A stretch of 64,000 nucleotides of DNA from the NCBI GenBank assembly GCA_028386065.3, contig JAKUCV010006880.1, positions 9,991-73,990 of the forward strand. Direction: 5' to 3'. Positions within the stretch are counted from its first letter, which is position 1. Every line of letters starts with the position of its first letter. Source of the DNA: Turnera subulata (taxonomy: Eukaryota > Streptophyta > Magnoliopsida > Malpighiales > Passifloraceae). The notes below the pieces were generated by a model. That model did no database searches. It worked only from the letters and a program-made list of their open reading frames with translations, and was not told where the DNA came from. Made by a program: the position numbers and the translations under genes. Shown piece by piece: positions 12,301-24,338 of this stretch.

Positions 12301-12885
12301 GGGCGGGGTCCACGGGCTAGCTAGCTTGACTACTAGGCGACGACCACCATTTAACTAGTGATAGGGCCCTGATAATAAAATTGGTGTAGCGTGTCTAGAA
12401 TCACAGAGTGTGTTATTTAGGATTCAAGTGAACCTTAGTTACTTGTTGTTGAGGTGACTTGGATTATTTATGGTTGTTGTATATGTATATTTGCTTATGG
12501 ATTTTACCCGGTGAGCACTTCGGACTCACCCCTCGCCTGCGTGACCTGGTCGCGTAGTTTGATTGTGCGTTGCTCAGGTACGTACGAGGCAAGCTGTGGC
12601 GCACCCTCTGCCAGGCTTGGATCTATCCTGCGTTGCATCATATTTATACTGTTGTCTATTGTTGTGTTGTATTAAGACTTCCGCTGCTTGCATTTTATAA
12701 CTCTGTGGATTAATGCTTGTTGTAATAATGTTCCCAAGCCGGGACAAGTACGGTTGATGTATTATGTACTTTTATTGTATTAATTCTGTTGGTTGTGAAT
12801 TTACCACTGTGGTTACTGTAATAGTATGTGGTCCTACGTGTTTACTGTGCATAACGGTAAATACGGATCGGGGCGTTTCACTTGT

Positions 12886-13667
12886 GCAGAAAACTCGCAT
12901 TTTTCTTTCTTTTACATAAAAAACAACGGGAATTACCCGCAAATAATTAAATAGCACGGTCTCCCTACGAATAATAAATAGAGTAGAAGGCCCGCTATAT
13001 CTAGATATCATAATTTAAGATAAATATGTGGACATATATCGCTCAAAAACATTTGGATATGCACTATTAATTTTCATGTCATGTAGGTTCTCAAAAAAAA
13101 AAAATTCATGTCATGTAAGACGGTATTTGTTCAAATCAATTCCACATTCAGTGCAAACCGCAATGTCTTTGTTGAAATCATTCAGTACTGTTGGATAATA
13201 ACAAATATATTATATCCCATTTTTATATACATAAAATTCTTGGTGGTTATCGACCAAAAAAAAGGTTAGTGTGGTTAATAATTAAAGAACCACGCCAGTG
13301 GCCACTGTTTGATCTGAAACGGACACATTCAAGCAATGCTGGCGCGGTTTGACTATCCGCTAGCTCATACGTACGTTTAGAAATGCAGTGAGTAAATATA
13401 CAGCTGAAATCCTAACCAAAAAAAGAGAAGGGAGAAAAGAAACTCCCACGGACGTAGCTGAGCTTTTATATCCTCCAGCGTACCATTTCCCTTTCTGATT
13501 AGAACTTATGATTATTTTTTCTTAAAGCAGCAGAAACTCCCGCGTCGTATTTCCTTGTTAGAGTATATATTGTCGTTGTTTAGGCAAAAAAAGAAAAAAA
13601 GAAAAAAGAGATGCACACTGTTGCTCAAATGCGGATAGTCATCGTCATCAAATTAACTAATTAACAT

Positions 13668-13701
<34 letters not shown>

Positions 13702-15199
13702 AATGAAAGAAATGCATTTCAGATAATTGTTGTTATTAAATATTCTCGTTAACTAGTTAAAACTTTTTATTAAGAAATTATTAACTAGTTAAAACTTGAA
13801 AGCATGAAAGGTTAGCACCCATCCTAGAAGAAGAAATCATTTTAGTTTCAACCTAACATGGTCACAAATCCATTTCCCCAACTTTTTTCATTTTTCGATT
13901 AATTAATTAATTAGCTCAAGGTTCTAAGCGGATCTAATCGTATATTCAATGTTTGTCAGCAATGCTGGAGAGATAAGTTCTTTTTCCTGAGAAGGAAAAA
14001 AAGATAAGCTCTTTCTAAAGATGAGTTTGCCAATTATGTCGTACATTAAAAAATCATAATAGTGACAGATTTTGCACGGCTCATGTGGTGACGGCCTAGA
14101 ATCATGGAAGTGTCTCGTAAAGCATCAACGTAGGGCACCCATATATGCCACCAAGCCAACATGTGTCCATAAACAGAGGCAACCACAAACGATAGCAGCT
14201 ACTACACCATGTCATATACTAGATAATGTATATATATATATATATACTTTTTTTTAAAAAAAAAATCCTCACGTACATATGCACACGCATTAAGTAGCTT
14301 TTTTATGGGAAAATTTCAATTCAATTGGCAAATTTGGCACCCTGTAAATAAGGGGACTCAGTTATAATTAAGGATTATTTCGCACGTTATCTAAGTTTGA
14401 TCCTTCGTATCGTTCATTCAATCTATATGTGAAATGCAATTTTGTACTGAATCCATTAAATTAGGTCAGCAACTATAAAAATATTCATAAGAATTGAAAT
14501 CCGATCATAGGTATTGCCACTTATAATTGACTGAATCTTTTTAATTAATCAAATAAGTGCTCCTAGTTAAATTAACATTAAGCGGAGTACTCTGATCATA
14601 GATACTACCTAGCTGCCTATAATTGGTTGAATCTTTGAATTAAAAATACTCTCTCGACGAATATGCTGCCCTAGGCTAGGATCGATGAATACTAGTACCA
14701 GAGGCAACAGCATCAATAAAAACGAAAGACAGACCACGATGAAAACAAAAACAATTCGTTTTGTCTTCGTTCAAAACGATCACTTCATATTTCTTCGAAC
14801 AGTACGCAACCTGTTTTCAACTCTTCTTAATCTTTTTTATTCATTTTTTTTAATATTTACTGGATAAAAGAAAGATAAGAACGGTTCAAAACTAACCCAA
14901 CAATTGAACAAAAATAAAGATCATGATCTTATTTTTCTTTCAATTGCCGTATTCGCTCTTATTATTCTTAGAATTTTTATATTTTAGTATTTTCCTTTTT
15001 TTGGGTCAACTTTAGAATCCTTTTTTCTTTTGAGAAATAATTAGAAGTTTAGAACTCTTTTTTGAATGCATGTCGGATCTCTATAAGTGCAGTGAGTCGC
15101 AAAGATATTATGAAAACTTTTTCTTTTTTTATAAAAAAATATACATGGTAGTTTACCTTGTTTGTACTTTGCATTAGTAACTTGACATTATTATATCAA

Positions 15200-15245
<46 letters not shown>

Positions 15246-15297
15246 AATCAAACTTGGACTTTTATGATTAACTGCAAAACGCACCAACCGATGCCAC
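12886..15297. other. Gene-free AT-rich DNA upstream of the asparagine synthetase gene
   Basis: Only low-complexity tracts stand out: CT then TA repeats at about 13669-13700, a TA tract near 14229-14245, and the ATT array listed separately. No gene was recognised. Confidence 0.6.
15198..15244. repeat. (ATT)n microsatellite
   Basis: About 15 uninterrupted ATT units. Confidence 0.95.
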
Positions 15298-15340
15298 CTT
15301 AGTGTACAAGGCCCCACACTCGGCCACTTCAAGTCACGGA

Positions 15341-15346
15341 CACGTG
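15341..15346 (+). promoter_or_regulatory. G-box CACGTG (distal) of the asparagine synthetase promoter
   Basis: CACGTG in the context GACACGTGG, about 400 bp upstream of the TATA box. It matches the core bound by plant bZIP and bHLH factors and ABA-response elements. Function is inferred from the motif and position. Confidence 0.55.
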
Positions 15347-15384
15347 GAGGGAAGAAATATCACGTAACGATGACTTTGACTTTC

Positions 15385-15397
15385 TGCTGACTCAGCA
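15385..15397 (+). promoter_or_regulatory. Perfect 13-bp palindrome with GCN4 core (bZIP site)
   Basis: TGCTGACTCAGCA is symmetric around its central base and contains TGACTCA, the GCN4/C-S1 bZIP core. Plant asparagine synthetase genes of the ASN1 type are known targets of C/S1 bZIP factors in sugar starvation and dark response, so this is a plausible control site. Confidence 0.6.
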
Positions 15398-15507
15398 TCA
15401 CCGCACTAAAAAGTTTCAATCCCAAACGGATAAACCTGACCAGACCGCGGAAATATGGAATCGAACAGCAGAAAATTCACTGCCCGCCCCGACCAACAAG
15501 ATTCCAC

Positions 15508-15513
15508 CACGTG
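15508..15513 (+). promoter_or_regulatory. G-box CACGTG (proximal)
   Basis: A second CACGTG in the context CCACCACGTGTAG, about 230 bp upstream of the TATA box of the same promoter. Confidence 0.55.
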
Positions 15514-15739
15514 TAGCTGCCGCAATCCCTCCCATATTCCACGAGATTCCGTAGATTAATTATTCCAGTGAACGGTCATCTCACATTCATTCATTTTTCA
15601 AAAGGAAAAGTAATTATTGACCCAAAAAATAAGGAGAAAGTAATCAGTAAAAGTTAATTAAAAAAATCCCCACAAAGAGTTTTAAAGAACCGACGCCGCT
15701 TATTGGCTACGAGTTTGGGCAGCTCTCCCGCTCAGGCGC

Positions 15740-15747
15740 TATAAATA
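15740..15747 (+). promoter_or_regulatory. TATA box of the asparagine synthetase gene
   Basis: TATAAATA about 330 bp before the ATG. It is followed by a pyrimidine-rich leader, as expected for a transcription start near 15775 and a ~295-nt 5' untranslated region. Confidence 0.75.
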
Positions 15748-16071
15748 AGGGGGCTGGCACTTACCCATTCAATGCAGAAGCATAAACATTGCATAAACAC
15801 ACAACTACGTGTAACTCTTTCCTGTTAACACTCCCCACTCCCTCTTTCCATCTTCCCTTCCTTTCTGGTTCCCTTTGAATCAACTAATTATCAGCTTATC
15901 CAACCGCTTTCCGTTATCTTCTTTCTTTTCGGGAAAAATCTCTGTTCCCTTTAGTATTATCTTCTTCTCTTCCTGTTATTATCGCTGATTCGGCCCCCTG
16001 TTTTTCTTTCTTGATAAGGCAACTTTTTTTTTTCCTTAAACCAAAAAACACACACAAAAAAAAGAAACAAA

Positions 16072-19000
16072 ATGTGTGGAATTCTTGCTGTTCTTGGTTG
16101 CTCCGATGATTCTCAGGCCAAAAGGGTTCGGGTTCTTGAACTCTCTCGCAGGCAATTCTCTTTCTTTCTTTTTGTGTACCAACTTATTGTCTTCCACATT
16201 TGGAGCTTATTTTTTTATCGGGTTGCCATGCACGTTTATTGTTTTAAATTTCACAGGGAGAATAGCATAATATCGTTCATAAACTTTGAACAGTGATATG
16301 TTGGATTTTTGTAATTATTCTAACATGTTATTCTCACATTTCGTTTTGTTAATCTCATACCTCGTTGAGATTATATATAATTAAGGGTATGGCTTGGAGT
16401 TGTTTTTGTTTATTAGTGTACTACTGTAGTAGCAAATATATTAGCTATGACTCATATATATTATTCAAAAGACACGGAAGCGGGACCCGGAATTTAATAA
16501 GATAGGATTGTTAAAACTCGACTAAGGGCATCTATAAGCTCAGGAATCAGGATCGATGGGATTGTTTGAAGTATGGCCAATGAATCTTCTGACAAGTGGG
16601 GAGATGTTAGAGGAGCATGATTAACAAATTCTGGACAATATCTACGAGATAGTGCTGAGACAAATATTATTTAAATGATGTCGGGTTTCACGATTGATGA
16701 CTTGATGTAACAGATTGAAGCATCGTGGTCCTGATTGGAGTGGTTTGTATCAGCACGGAGATTGTTACTTGGCTCATCAACGGTTGGCCATCATTGATCC
16801 CGCCTCTGGTGACCAACCTCTTTTTAATGAAGACAAAGCCATCGTTGTCACGGTTAGTCGTGTGCTAACGAGTAATATTTTGTAGTTATTGTTTCTTTAT
16901 GGTTCTCTTTTCAAGTCCCAGTTTTGTTTGTATTATACGTAGCATATGATGTATTACTCAACTTTTTTTTGGTTAGAAATTGGACGTGTGTAAAAATGAT
17001 GTAGTAATTCAGGCAAACCTGTTTGTGGTTCTAATTGGACATCATTAGGGTTGTGTGGATTCTCACGGAGAAAATTGATGTGTTGATTACAGGTGAATGG
17101 AGAAATTTACAACCATGAAGAACTGAGGAAGCGTTTGGCAAATCACAAGTTCCGTACCGCCAGTGACTGTGCTGTTATTGCTCATCTGGTGGGTTGCTCT
17201 GAAAATTCTTTTTTCTTTCCTAATGGATAATTAAGATGAATATTGGCCTAAAGTCTAACCAACCGACCACCTAATTAATTTTTGAATACTTAGTACGAGG
17301 AGTATGGAGAAAATTTCGTGGACATGCTCGATGGAATGTTCTCATTTGTGCTGTTCGATACTCGGGACAACAGTTTCATTGTTGCTCGTGATGCCATTGG
17401 GATCACGTCCCTCTATATTGGATGGGGACTAGATGGTGAATTTCCTCCTCTTGGCTCCTCTTTTCTTTTTTTCAGATTAAATTATGTCTCTGTGCATCAG
17501 ATCTTGAAAAAATTGATAGGAGTGTAATAGAGAAGTTTGTGCTTGTCATGTCCAGGCTCCATATGGATTTCATCTGAATTGAAAGGCTTAAATGATGATT
17601 GTGAACATTTCGAAAGCTTTCCCCCTGGTCACTTGTACTCGAGCAAATCAGGTGGATTAAGGCGATGGTATAATCCTCCTTGGTTCTCTGAGGCTATTCC
17701 ATCAACTCCATATGATCCACTTGCTCTAAGGCATGCATTTGAAAATGTAAGGGCATTATGCAGGAAGTAATTTTTAACTATATAAGTCAGTTATGTGTTA
17801 TTACTCACCTGCTGGAAATTCTTGAATATGGGAATTTTTACTGGAGTAATTTATAGTTTATGGTGCATACATATGCAGGCTGTAATCAAAAGGCTTATGA
17901 CTGATGTTCCTTTTGGAGTTCTGTTATCTGGAGGCCTAGATTCATCATTGGTTGCAGCTATCACGGCTCGCCACTTGGCAGGCACAAAGGCTGCCAAGCA
18001 ATGGGGAGCACAGCTCCATTCCTTCTGTGTTGGGCTGGAGGTGAGTGTAAACCTTTGAGGACAGTGTTCTTTAGCTTTATTAGAGTTGTTTTGGTCATTG
18101 ACTTGCCTGTTTCTTGAACAGGGTTCACCAGATTTGAAGGCTGCAAGGGAAGTTGCAGATTATTTGGGGTCTGTTCATCATGAATTTCATTTCACTGTTC
18201 AGGTATGTTTAAAAAAAAAAAACAGCTCTCGAACTTTGTTAATCATTTCTAAGGCCATCACAGAGCATAGAAAATTATTTATCAATTTTTCTCTACTCGC
18301 ATGTGACAGGATGGAATTGATGCCATCGAAGATGTCATCTACCATATTGAAACATATGATGTTACTACCATCAGAGCAAGTACCCCCATGTTCCTGATGT
18401 CACGTAAGATTAAGGCACTGGGAGTGAAAATGGTTCTTTCTGGTGAAGGCTCTGATGAGATTTTTGGTGGATATTTGTACTTTCACAAGGCACCTAATAA
18501 GGAAGAGTTCCACCGCGAAACATGTCGCAAGGTAACTATACCGTGGATAGTGCAAGTGTATTTTCCTTTTGAAATTAAGAGCAGAGCAAGGTATAGTTAT
18601 TATGATTTTGTTTATATAGATTAAAGCACTGCATCTGTATGACTGCTTGAGAGCTAACAAATCAACATCTGCGTGGGGTCTGGAAGCTCGTGTCCCCTTC
18701 TTGGACAAGGAATTCATTAATACTGCAATGGCTATTGACCCCGAGTGGAAGATGGTAAATCCTTGTTTCTTTGTTTATGGGAGTGCTTCCTTTAATGTGA
18801 AGCGTTACTGGTTTGGACTGTAAAACTTGTTGACTCGGTTTCTTTATTCCCTTTTCCCATCATTTTCAGATAAAACCTGAGGAAGGACGCATTGAGAAGT
18901 GGGTTCTAAGGAGAGCCTTCGATGATGAAGAGCGCCCCTATCTGCCAAAGGTCCACATACTGATTGATTTGCCCCTAGTATGTTGTAAAATTTGGGGATT

Positions 19001-19661
19001 ACCTAAATTAACATTGCCTATCTTATTTCCTGCAGCACATTCTGTACAGGCAGAAAGAGCAATTCAGTGATGGTGTTGGTTATAGCTGGATCGATGGCCT
19101 AAAGGCCCATGCTGCAGAACATGTAACATATTTTAACCTTCTATTTCTATTTCCTAGTGATGTTCAGGGTTCATTAGAGCGTTTGCATGCTTGTGATTAA
19201 CTTTCAGGTGACAGACAAGATGATGCAAAATGCTGCTTACATCTTTCCTCATAATACTCCCAACACCAAAGAAGCCTACTACTATAGGATGATCTTTGAG
19301 AGGTTCTTCCCACAGGTGATCCAATCAAAATAATGAAAATACAACGTAGCAAATAAAATCTTCTTGATGATTAAAATGGACTAATTTGATTCTCTTAATT
19401 GCTTTCATTCAACAGAACTCGGCAAGGCTGACAGTTCCTGGAGGAGCAAGCATAGCTTGCAGCACAGCTAAAGCAGTGGAATGGGATGCATCATGGTCTA
19501 ACAATCTTGACCCTTCTGGAAGGGCAGCTCTTGGCGTCCATCTTTCAGCTTATGAACAGCAGGCTGCTGCCACCAATGCCAGTGTGGTGCCACTGAAGAT
19601 TATAGATACTGTCCCGCGAATGATGGAAGTAAGTGCTCCTGGAGTTGCAATCCAAACCTAG
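16072..19661 (+). CDS. ASN1: Asparagine synthetase [glutamine-hydrolysing], 13 coding exons
   Basis: A cytosolic enzyme that moves the amide nitrogen of glutamine to aspartate using ATP; central to nitrogen storage and transport. Exons: 16072-16151, 16714-16852, 17093-17188, 17294-17435, 17556-17746, 17879-18040, 18122-18202, 18310-18531, 18620-18754, 18870-18950, 19036-19122, 19208-19315, 19416-19661. They join in frame to 589 residues, the normal plant length. The start MCGI supplies Cys2, the glutaminase nucleophile. The class II amidotransferase domain covers ~1-210 ([29 protein letters not shown]). The synthetase domain follows, with the ATP-binding SGGLDSS at 233-239 and later [11 protein letters not shown] and EARVPFLD. 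All introns are GT-AG except the first, which reads GC-AG. No damage is seen, so it should be functional. Confidence 0.97.
16152..16713 (+). other. Intron 1 of the asparagine synthetase gene, GC-AG type
   Basis: Exon 1 ends CGCAG and the next bases are GCAATT; exon 2 starts after AACAG at 16714. Only this junction joins the conserved [11 protein letters not shown] sequence in frame. The donor is therefore GC rather than GT, a rare but valid U2-type class. Confidence 0.75.
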
Positions 19662-20639
19662 CACCTGATGGACTTGACTGGCTGGAGCAATCGATAATCT
19701 TATGTCACAAGTGTAGAAGTTACTAGTATATATGATTAAAACCTAAATAGCCTGAATGTAGAAAATTCCCACGTAGGCTATATGTTTATGGATCATCTAG
19801 TTCCAATCCTTTGTACTGTCCTTACCTTGTTGTTTTCATCCAAGGTGAGTGTGTGTGATTGATATTATGTAGGTCTTTTGTGTGATTATGCAAATTGTCC
19901 TTTGTTTTCTTATTGTGCAAATGTTGTATCTTTGATCTCAATATTCCGTTTCAGTGTAATCCTACACGGTTATTTACTTTGTAATCTGCTGAAACAAACA
20001 TATGAATTGCAAAAAATCACTGAAGTAATGCCTGTTAAGAACCAACGTTTGCTGGGAAGTAAAGGGATAGCATCTACTTTGCCGACCAAATTATCCTGCC
20101 TGAAATGGCCCATACTGGATCAGCCCAGAGACACCAACCGACCAATGGGCATTTCAGTATCAAAACACCATCATCTCATGATCAAAGCCCAAATAAGACT
20201 CTAACGGTGCGGCCGTTTGTGTACAAAATTCCAGGTTTGGGCTTCGTGCTAGTAAAGTTGATGATTGAAGTGACTTCTTCAACTCATCTTTCACTAATCA
20301 ACGCCATATTGAGATATGAGACTCGACAAGAAAGAAAAGTAAAATAATTCCTTAGATGGACAAGAACATAGTCTTAAGACTTCTTCAATAAGTAGATAAC
20401 CCACAGATTTCTGCCAGACTCAATTCTTGTGGCAAATAATAATATAGCTATACAAGATATTTGGACCACCGTTTAGAGACCAAATAATAGGTTTGATGGT
20501 TGATCACTGTTGCTATAAGTCTATAACTGATGAGAGGGTTGCATTACGAATCCACCCCTAACATATATTGTATAACATATATTAACTAAAAATTAGTAAT
20601 TAACACATCAAATGATATGAATTCTTAGCAAGTTTAAAC
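19662..20639. other. Intergenic region between convergent genes
   Basis: Holds the 3' untranslated region of asparagine synthetase on the left and that of the TBL gene on the right. No further gene was recognised; the short frames around 19878-20347 show no family features. Confidence 0.7.
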
Positions 20640-23600
20640 TTAGTAGAACAAAGTAGTGTAGAACAATTGGTTCCAAGTATCAGGCAAACCAGGAAGGCAC
20701 CAATGGCTACAATCTGCAGATCGAGGATTAGCCCTCTGTGCAGGGCTCAAATCACCACTATAAACTGATGGGTGACCATCTTTTCTCAGCTGTGATAGCA
20801 TTGTAATATCCATCAAGTAGACAGGGGTTTGCATATCTCGGATGACAGAATCGAGCACCCTCATTTGATCAGGGTATGCGCCAGGGTATGTTGTCCCACT
20901 CATTGGTGTTGTTTCTCCATAACAATTTTTTGTCGCTGTTGTTGTGGTTACACCAGTACCCCATTCACTTGGACTGCAAAAGCATTCACCTCAATGGTTT
21001 AGATCACTTGTTTTATGCATTATAGATGCAATGTATGTCTTACAATCAAATAAGATAATCAAATAAGATAGACTGAATAAGTAGTACAAAAAGAAAAGAG
21101 TCCCCAAATTTCCTGTCACAGAAAATGTAACTTAAAAATGCTGTAGAGCAGGGTCGTTGGATTTATCTAGTTGGGTCTTCTTTTACTGAAGAAGTAAATG
21201 AATTTATGATGTTCAAAAAAAAAAGAAATTTATGATGTTCAAAAAAAAAAAGAAGTAAATGAATTTTACAGTCCACCGACAGAAGATGGGAGTCCAACGT
21301 TCACATCTTAAACAACAACAGGACCACGTGTGATGCTACCTGCTTTCTTTGGCATAACATGTGATACACTGTTAAAGGTTGTCGGTATATTTTAGCTTCA
21401 GTTTGCTCCCATTAAAATGCCTTTTCCCCTTGCTCAGAAGGAAAAAAAAATGCCTCACCAAAACTCACTGAGAAGAAAATTTTGTCAAATGCAGATTTAT
21501 CATGCTAAAGCTGAGACTAGCTAAGAAAACATTGTTTTTTTGCTGATTTTCATGGGTAACATCTTCATGCTAAAGTAATCTTGAACACCTAGTGTGGCCT
21601 CATTTCATTTTACCCAAGCAAAAGCATATGTAGAAGCAGATAAATCCATGCTAAAGCAAAACCACCAGTTAGATTAGAATTGTAAAGTAAACAAGAGTTT
21701 ATCAAAGTACAAATCTTGAAATGAGGTTTCTATGCTGAAGTAACAAAAGCGTGCCACTTTTGCACACTCGGTCTCTAATATGAGATGACTGACAATGGTT
21801 TCAGTTTATTCGCTGCATTGAATTTTTCACAGCATTCCAGCCCTACAAAGGCGTATCATCTCAAATGCATTTGTGATAACTCCTAAATTAAGGACTTTGA
21901 AGGAAATCGACTAGGAAAAATGAACCTGCTGTCTCCTACTGACACCTTAAAATAATATAGGAGTACAACAGAAATCAAGTTTTTTTTTTTTAAGAAACAA
22001 AGATTGCAATAGGAAGGTACTATTGAAGATTATTTATGCATCCTTATCCCTACAGTTATCACAAAATATTTTATTTTCCTGCGTTTTCTACCGCAGTTCT
22101 GTTGCTTCAAGCCTTCAACTACTATCTTTGTCATAAATTCAGTTCAAAATGTTCAATTTAATTGCTTTAAATGCTGCTACTGGGAAAGCACGTCGCTTTT
22201 GCAACTTGTGTTAGGCTCTTTCCCTTTCTATCTATCCATTCAGCTTTGGACCAAACAATATGAACTCAGATTGGTCCAGCCTGTTCCTACTTCCGCGGTT
22301 TCCACTACCTATAACAGCTCAGTTTGGACCGCATTTTTGGTACTTAGAGCCACAAGAATAGAACACAAAGCACGCCAATAATGGAATATAGATTGCCACA
22401 AAAGAAAATATAACAAAATACTAATGCTAGAGAGAGAGAGAGAGAGGATCTTACTCGTAGTGGGTAGGGGATATGGACAGGAAAAATACTCTTGTTCTTG
22501 TACAGTCAATGTTGTGTTCAACCCAATTAGCCCATGTTCTTAGCCCTTTCTCCAATGCAACCAAACGGTCCATGTCTTGGTAATATGTACCCCCTGATTC
22601 CATGTACTCCCACCTGCCCATTTTTAAGTCATCCAAGATATGTTATTACTAGTACTTTACATTAAACTAAACTTGTTTACATCGCTCCCCACGCGCTTAG
22701 AGAAGTGCATAAAGCTTTATAATAGTACTACTAGTAAACAAGAAAAAAAAGTGCTAACCCTTGAAGAGAGCCTTTGTGAGTCCACCAATGTCCTGTGTTA
22801 AAAGAAAGCACATCAGCATTCCGCCATGCGTTGCCATTGCCGGAAATTTCTTCTAGCCTTAAGACTCTCTTTCCTTGCATCACATCTATGTCTACCAAAT
22901 ATGGTGCTTTGTAATATGAAATGGTCACTTCGTAATCCTGCAACATCATCGTAATATGCAAATCAGATCAACAACTGATTCTCATTAGTCATTACAAATA
23001 TCTCCCAAGATAGTGTGTTGCAGTTGTCACCAAATTTCTAAAAAGTCCACACACAAAGTGATTTTTGGGCCCCTCAAAATATGACAACCTTTAGCCGAAT
23101 TTTCATGCCAGTACTATACACTATACACCACTGGCGTGGTAACAACCACCGTCCGATTTCTATCATTATCCCCGTGGCAAAGTGCATGACAACCCTGTAT
23201 ATGTTTTCTTTTTGACTAACTGTAGTAATTTCAAATAACATACAACTAGAAACGAAGAGCATTATTTAGAGGACTGAGTTCCATATAAGAATGAGTTAAA
23301 AGTTTGTATATTATACAGAGACACCATTGACACTATTTGACCGATCGAAAACCCTGCTCTTCGGTTCCACCAACTTCGAAGTAAAACCACAACTCTGTTC
23401 TAGAGTACTACTACTTAAGAAGTGTAGCCAAGAGAAAACTTGCTTGGTTTAAAATAAATGATAGTAAGGCATTCACCTAGTTTAAGACATTGTGCATTTA
23501 TTACCAAAAAAACGAAAACTTTTGAATTAAGGTATAGGCCACACTGCCGTGTCTGTGTAGGACCAACATAAACAATGTGAATTCAGTATTAACATCTTAT

Positions 23601-24338
23601 CATTGAACAGAATCGAAAAAGAAAACAAAGTTTGGGCCATCATTTCAAAGGGTTAAAACTTTCCAGTCTACACAAACAATGGAATTGCAGAAGAGATGCA
23701 TAATTACCAAGAACTTGAAGATGGAGAGAGGCTCTCCTCTGCTCATTTGTGTGGATGTTCTTGGCGCAGAAGTTGCAATCATGCAAATCAAAGACTCCCA
23801 TTGGTTCCGTCCAAGCGAATCACCAACAAACATCACAGTTTTGCCCCTCATTTTCACCAAGAATTCCAGCCCATTGAAACTATACGCGTCACAAAAACTT
23901 GTCCTCTTTAGAACCAATTAATGAATCCCATTCTTAACCTTATCAAGAAAGCAAAAACTGAGCAACCACAGCACAAATTAATTACCTTGGAAGTTCACAA
24001 TTGAGAGGCTGCCACCTGTATTTGAGATAGTCAGAATCCGGTCGGCCGAACAATTGGCAATTGAATTGTGGGTCAATAATGGAACAACTAGAAGCTTGGT
24101 ATAAAGGGTATGAATCGTCACGAACCCAGGTGCCAGCAAATAATGCGCAACCACTTTGGTTAGTTTGCAGCATTGGCTGCCTTCTATGGTGATGTTGGTT
24201 ATGGTGGTTCCTCAAGCTCATTATCAAAGCTGAAGATACTATCTGGGTCTGAAACAAAACTACACATACTACTACTGCAAAACATGTTGCAAATAGATTG
24301 CTGGAGGTTAGGCTGCAAGTAAAAGACATTTCATTCAT
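20640..24338 (-). CDS. TBL/PMR5-type polysaccharide O-acetyltransferase, 5 exons
   Basis: Exons in gene order: 23986-24338, 23708-23879, 22759-22937, 22455-22613, 20640-20973. They join in frame to 398 residues, typical for the TRICHOME BIREFRINGENCE-LIKE family. Residues ~10-40 are hydrophobic, a signal anchor for the Golgi. The TBL domain begins [17 protein letters not shown] and includes [10 protein letters not shown]. The PC-esterase part has the GDS motif ([14 protein letters not shown], from residue 137) and the DxxH motif ([15 protein letters not shown], Asp375 and His378), which together form the Ser-Asp-His centre. Family members acetylate cell-wall polymers such as pectin or xylan. 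Sequence features are closest, from memory, to the PMR5/TBL44 clade; the substrate cannot be told here. The codon spanning exons 1 and 2 gives Ser in LPSFNG. Confidence 0.94.

Larger units (their letters stand above)
5688..12880 (+). mobile_element. Solo LTR (~2.76 kb) interrupted by a LINE
   Basis: Two halves flank the LINE: 5688-7372 and 11808-12880. The joined unit begins TGTAACAGTCC and ends GGGGCGTTTCA, and is flanked by a perfect 5-bp target-site duplication CTTGT (5683-5687 and 12881-12885). No PBS, polypurine tract, coding domain or second LTR is visible, so it is read as a solo LTR left by LTR-LTR recombination. The first 40 bases form a hairpin (5691-5728). A GC-rich part with chance long frames lies at 6280-6780 and is followed by purine-rich runs. 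Its last ~400 bp resemble 50160-50552. The family is probably gypsy-like because of the long LTR, but this is not proven. Confidence 0.85.

Noticed and set aside
16076..16270. Reading through intron 1 of asparagine synthetase as an extended exon
   Set aside because: It gives a hydrophobic non-conserved sequence and breaks the conserved amidotransferase domain.
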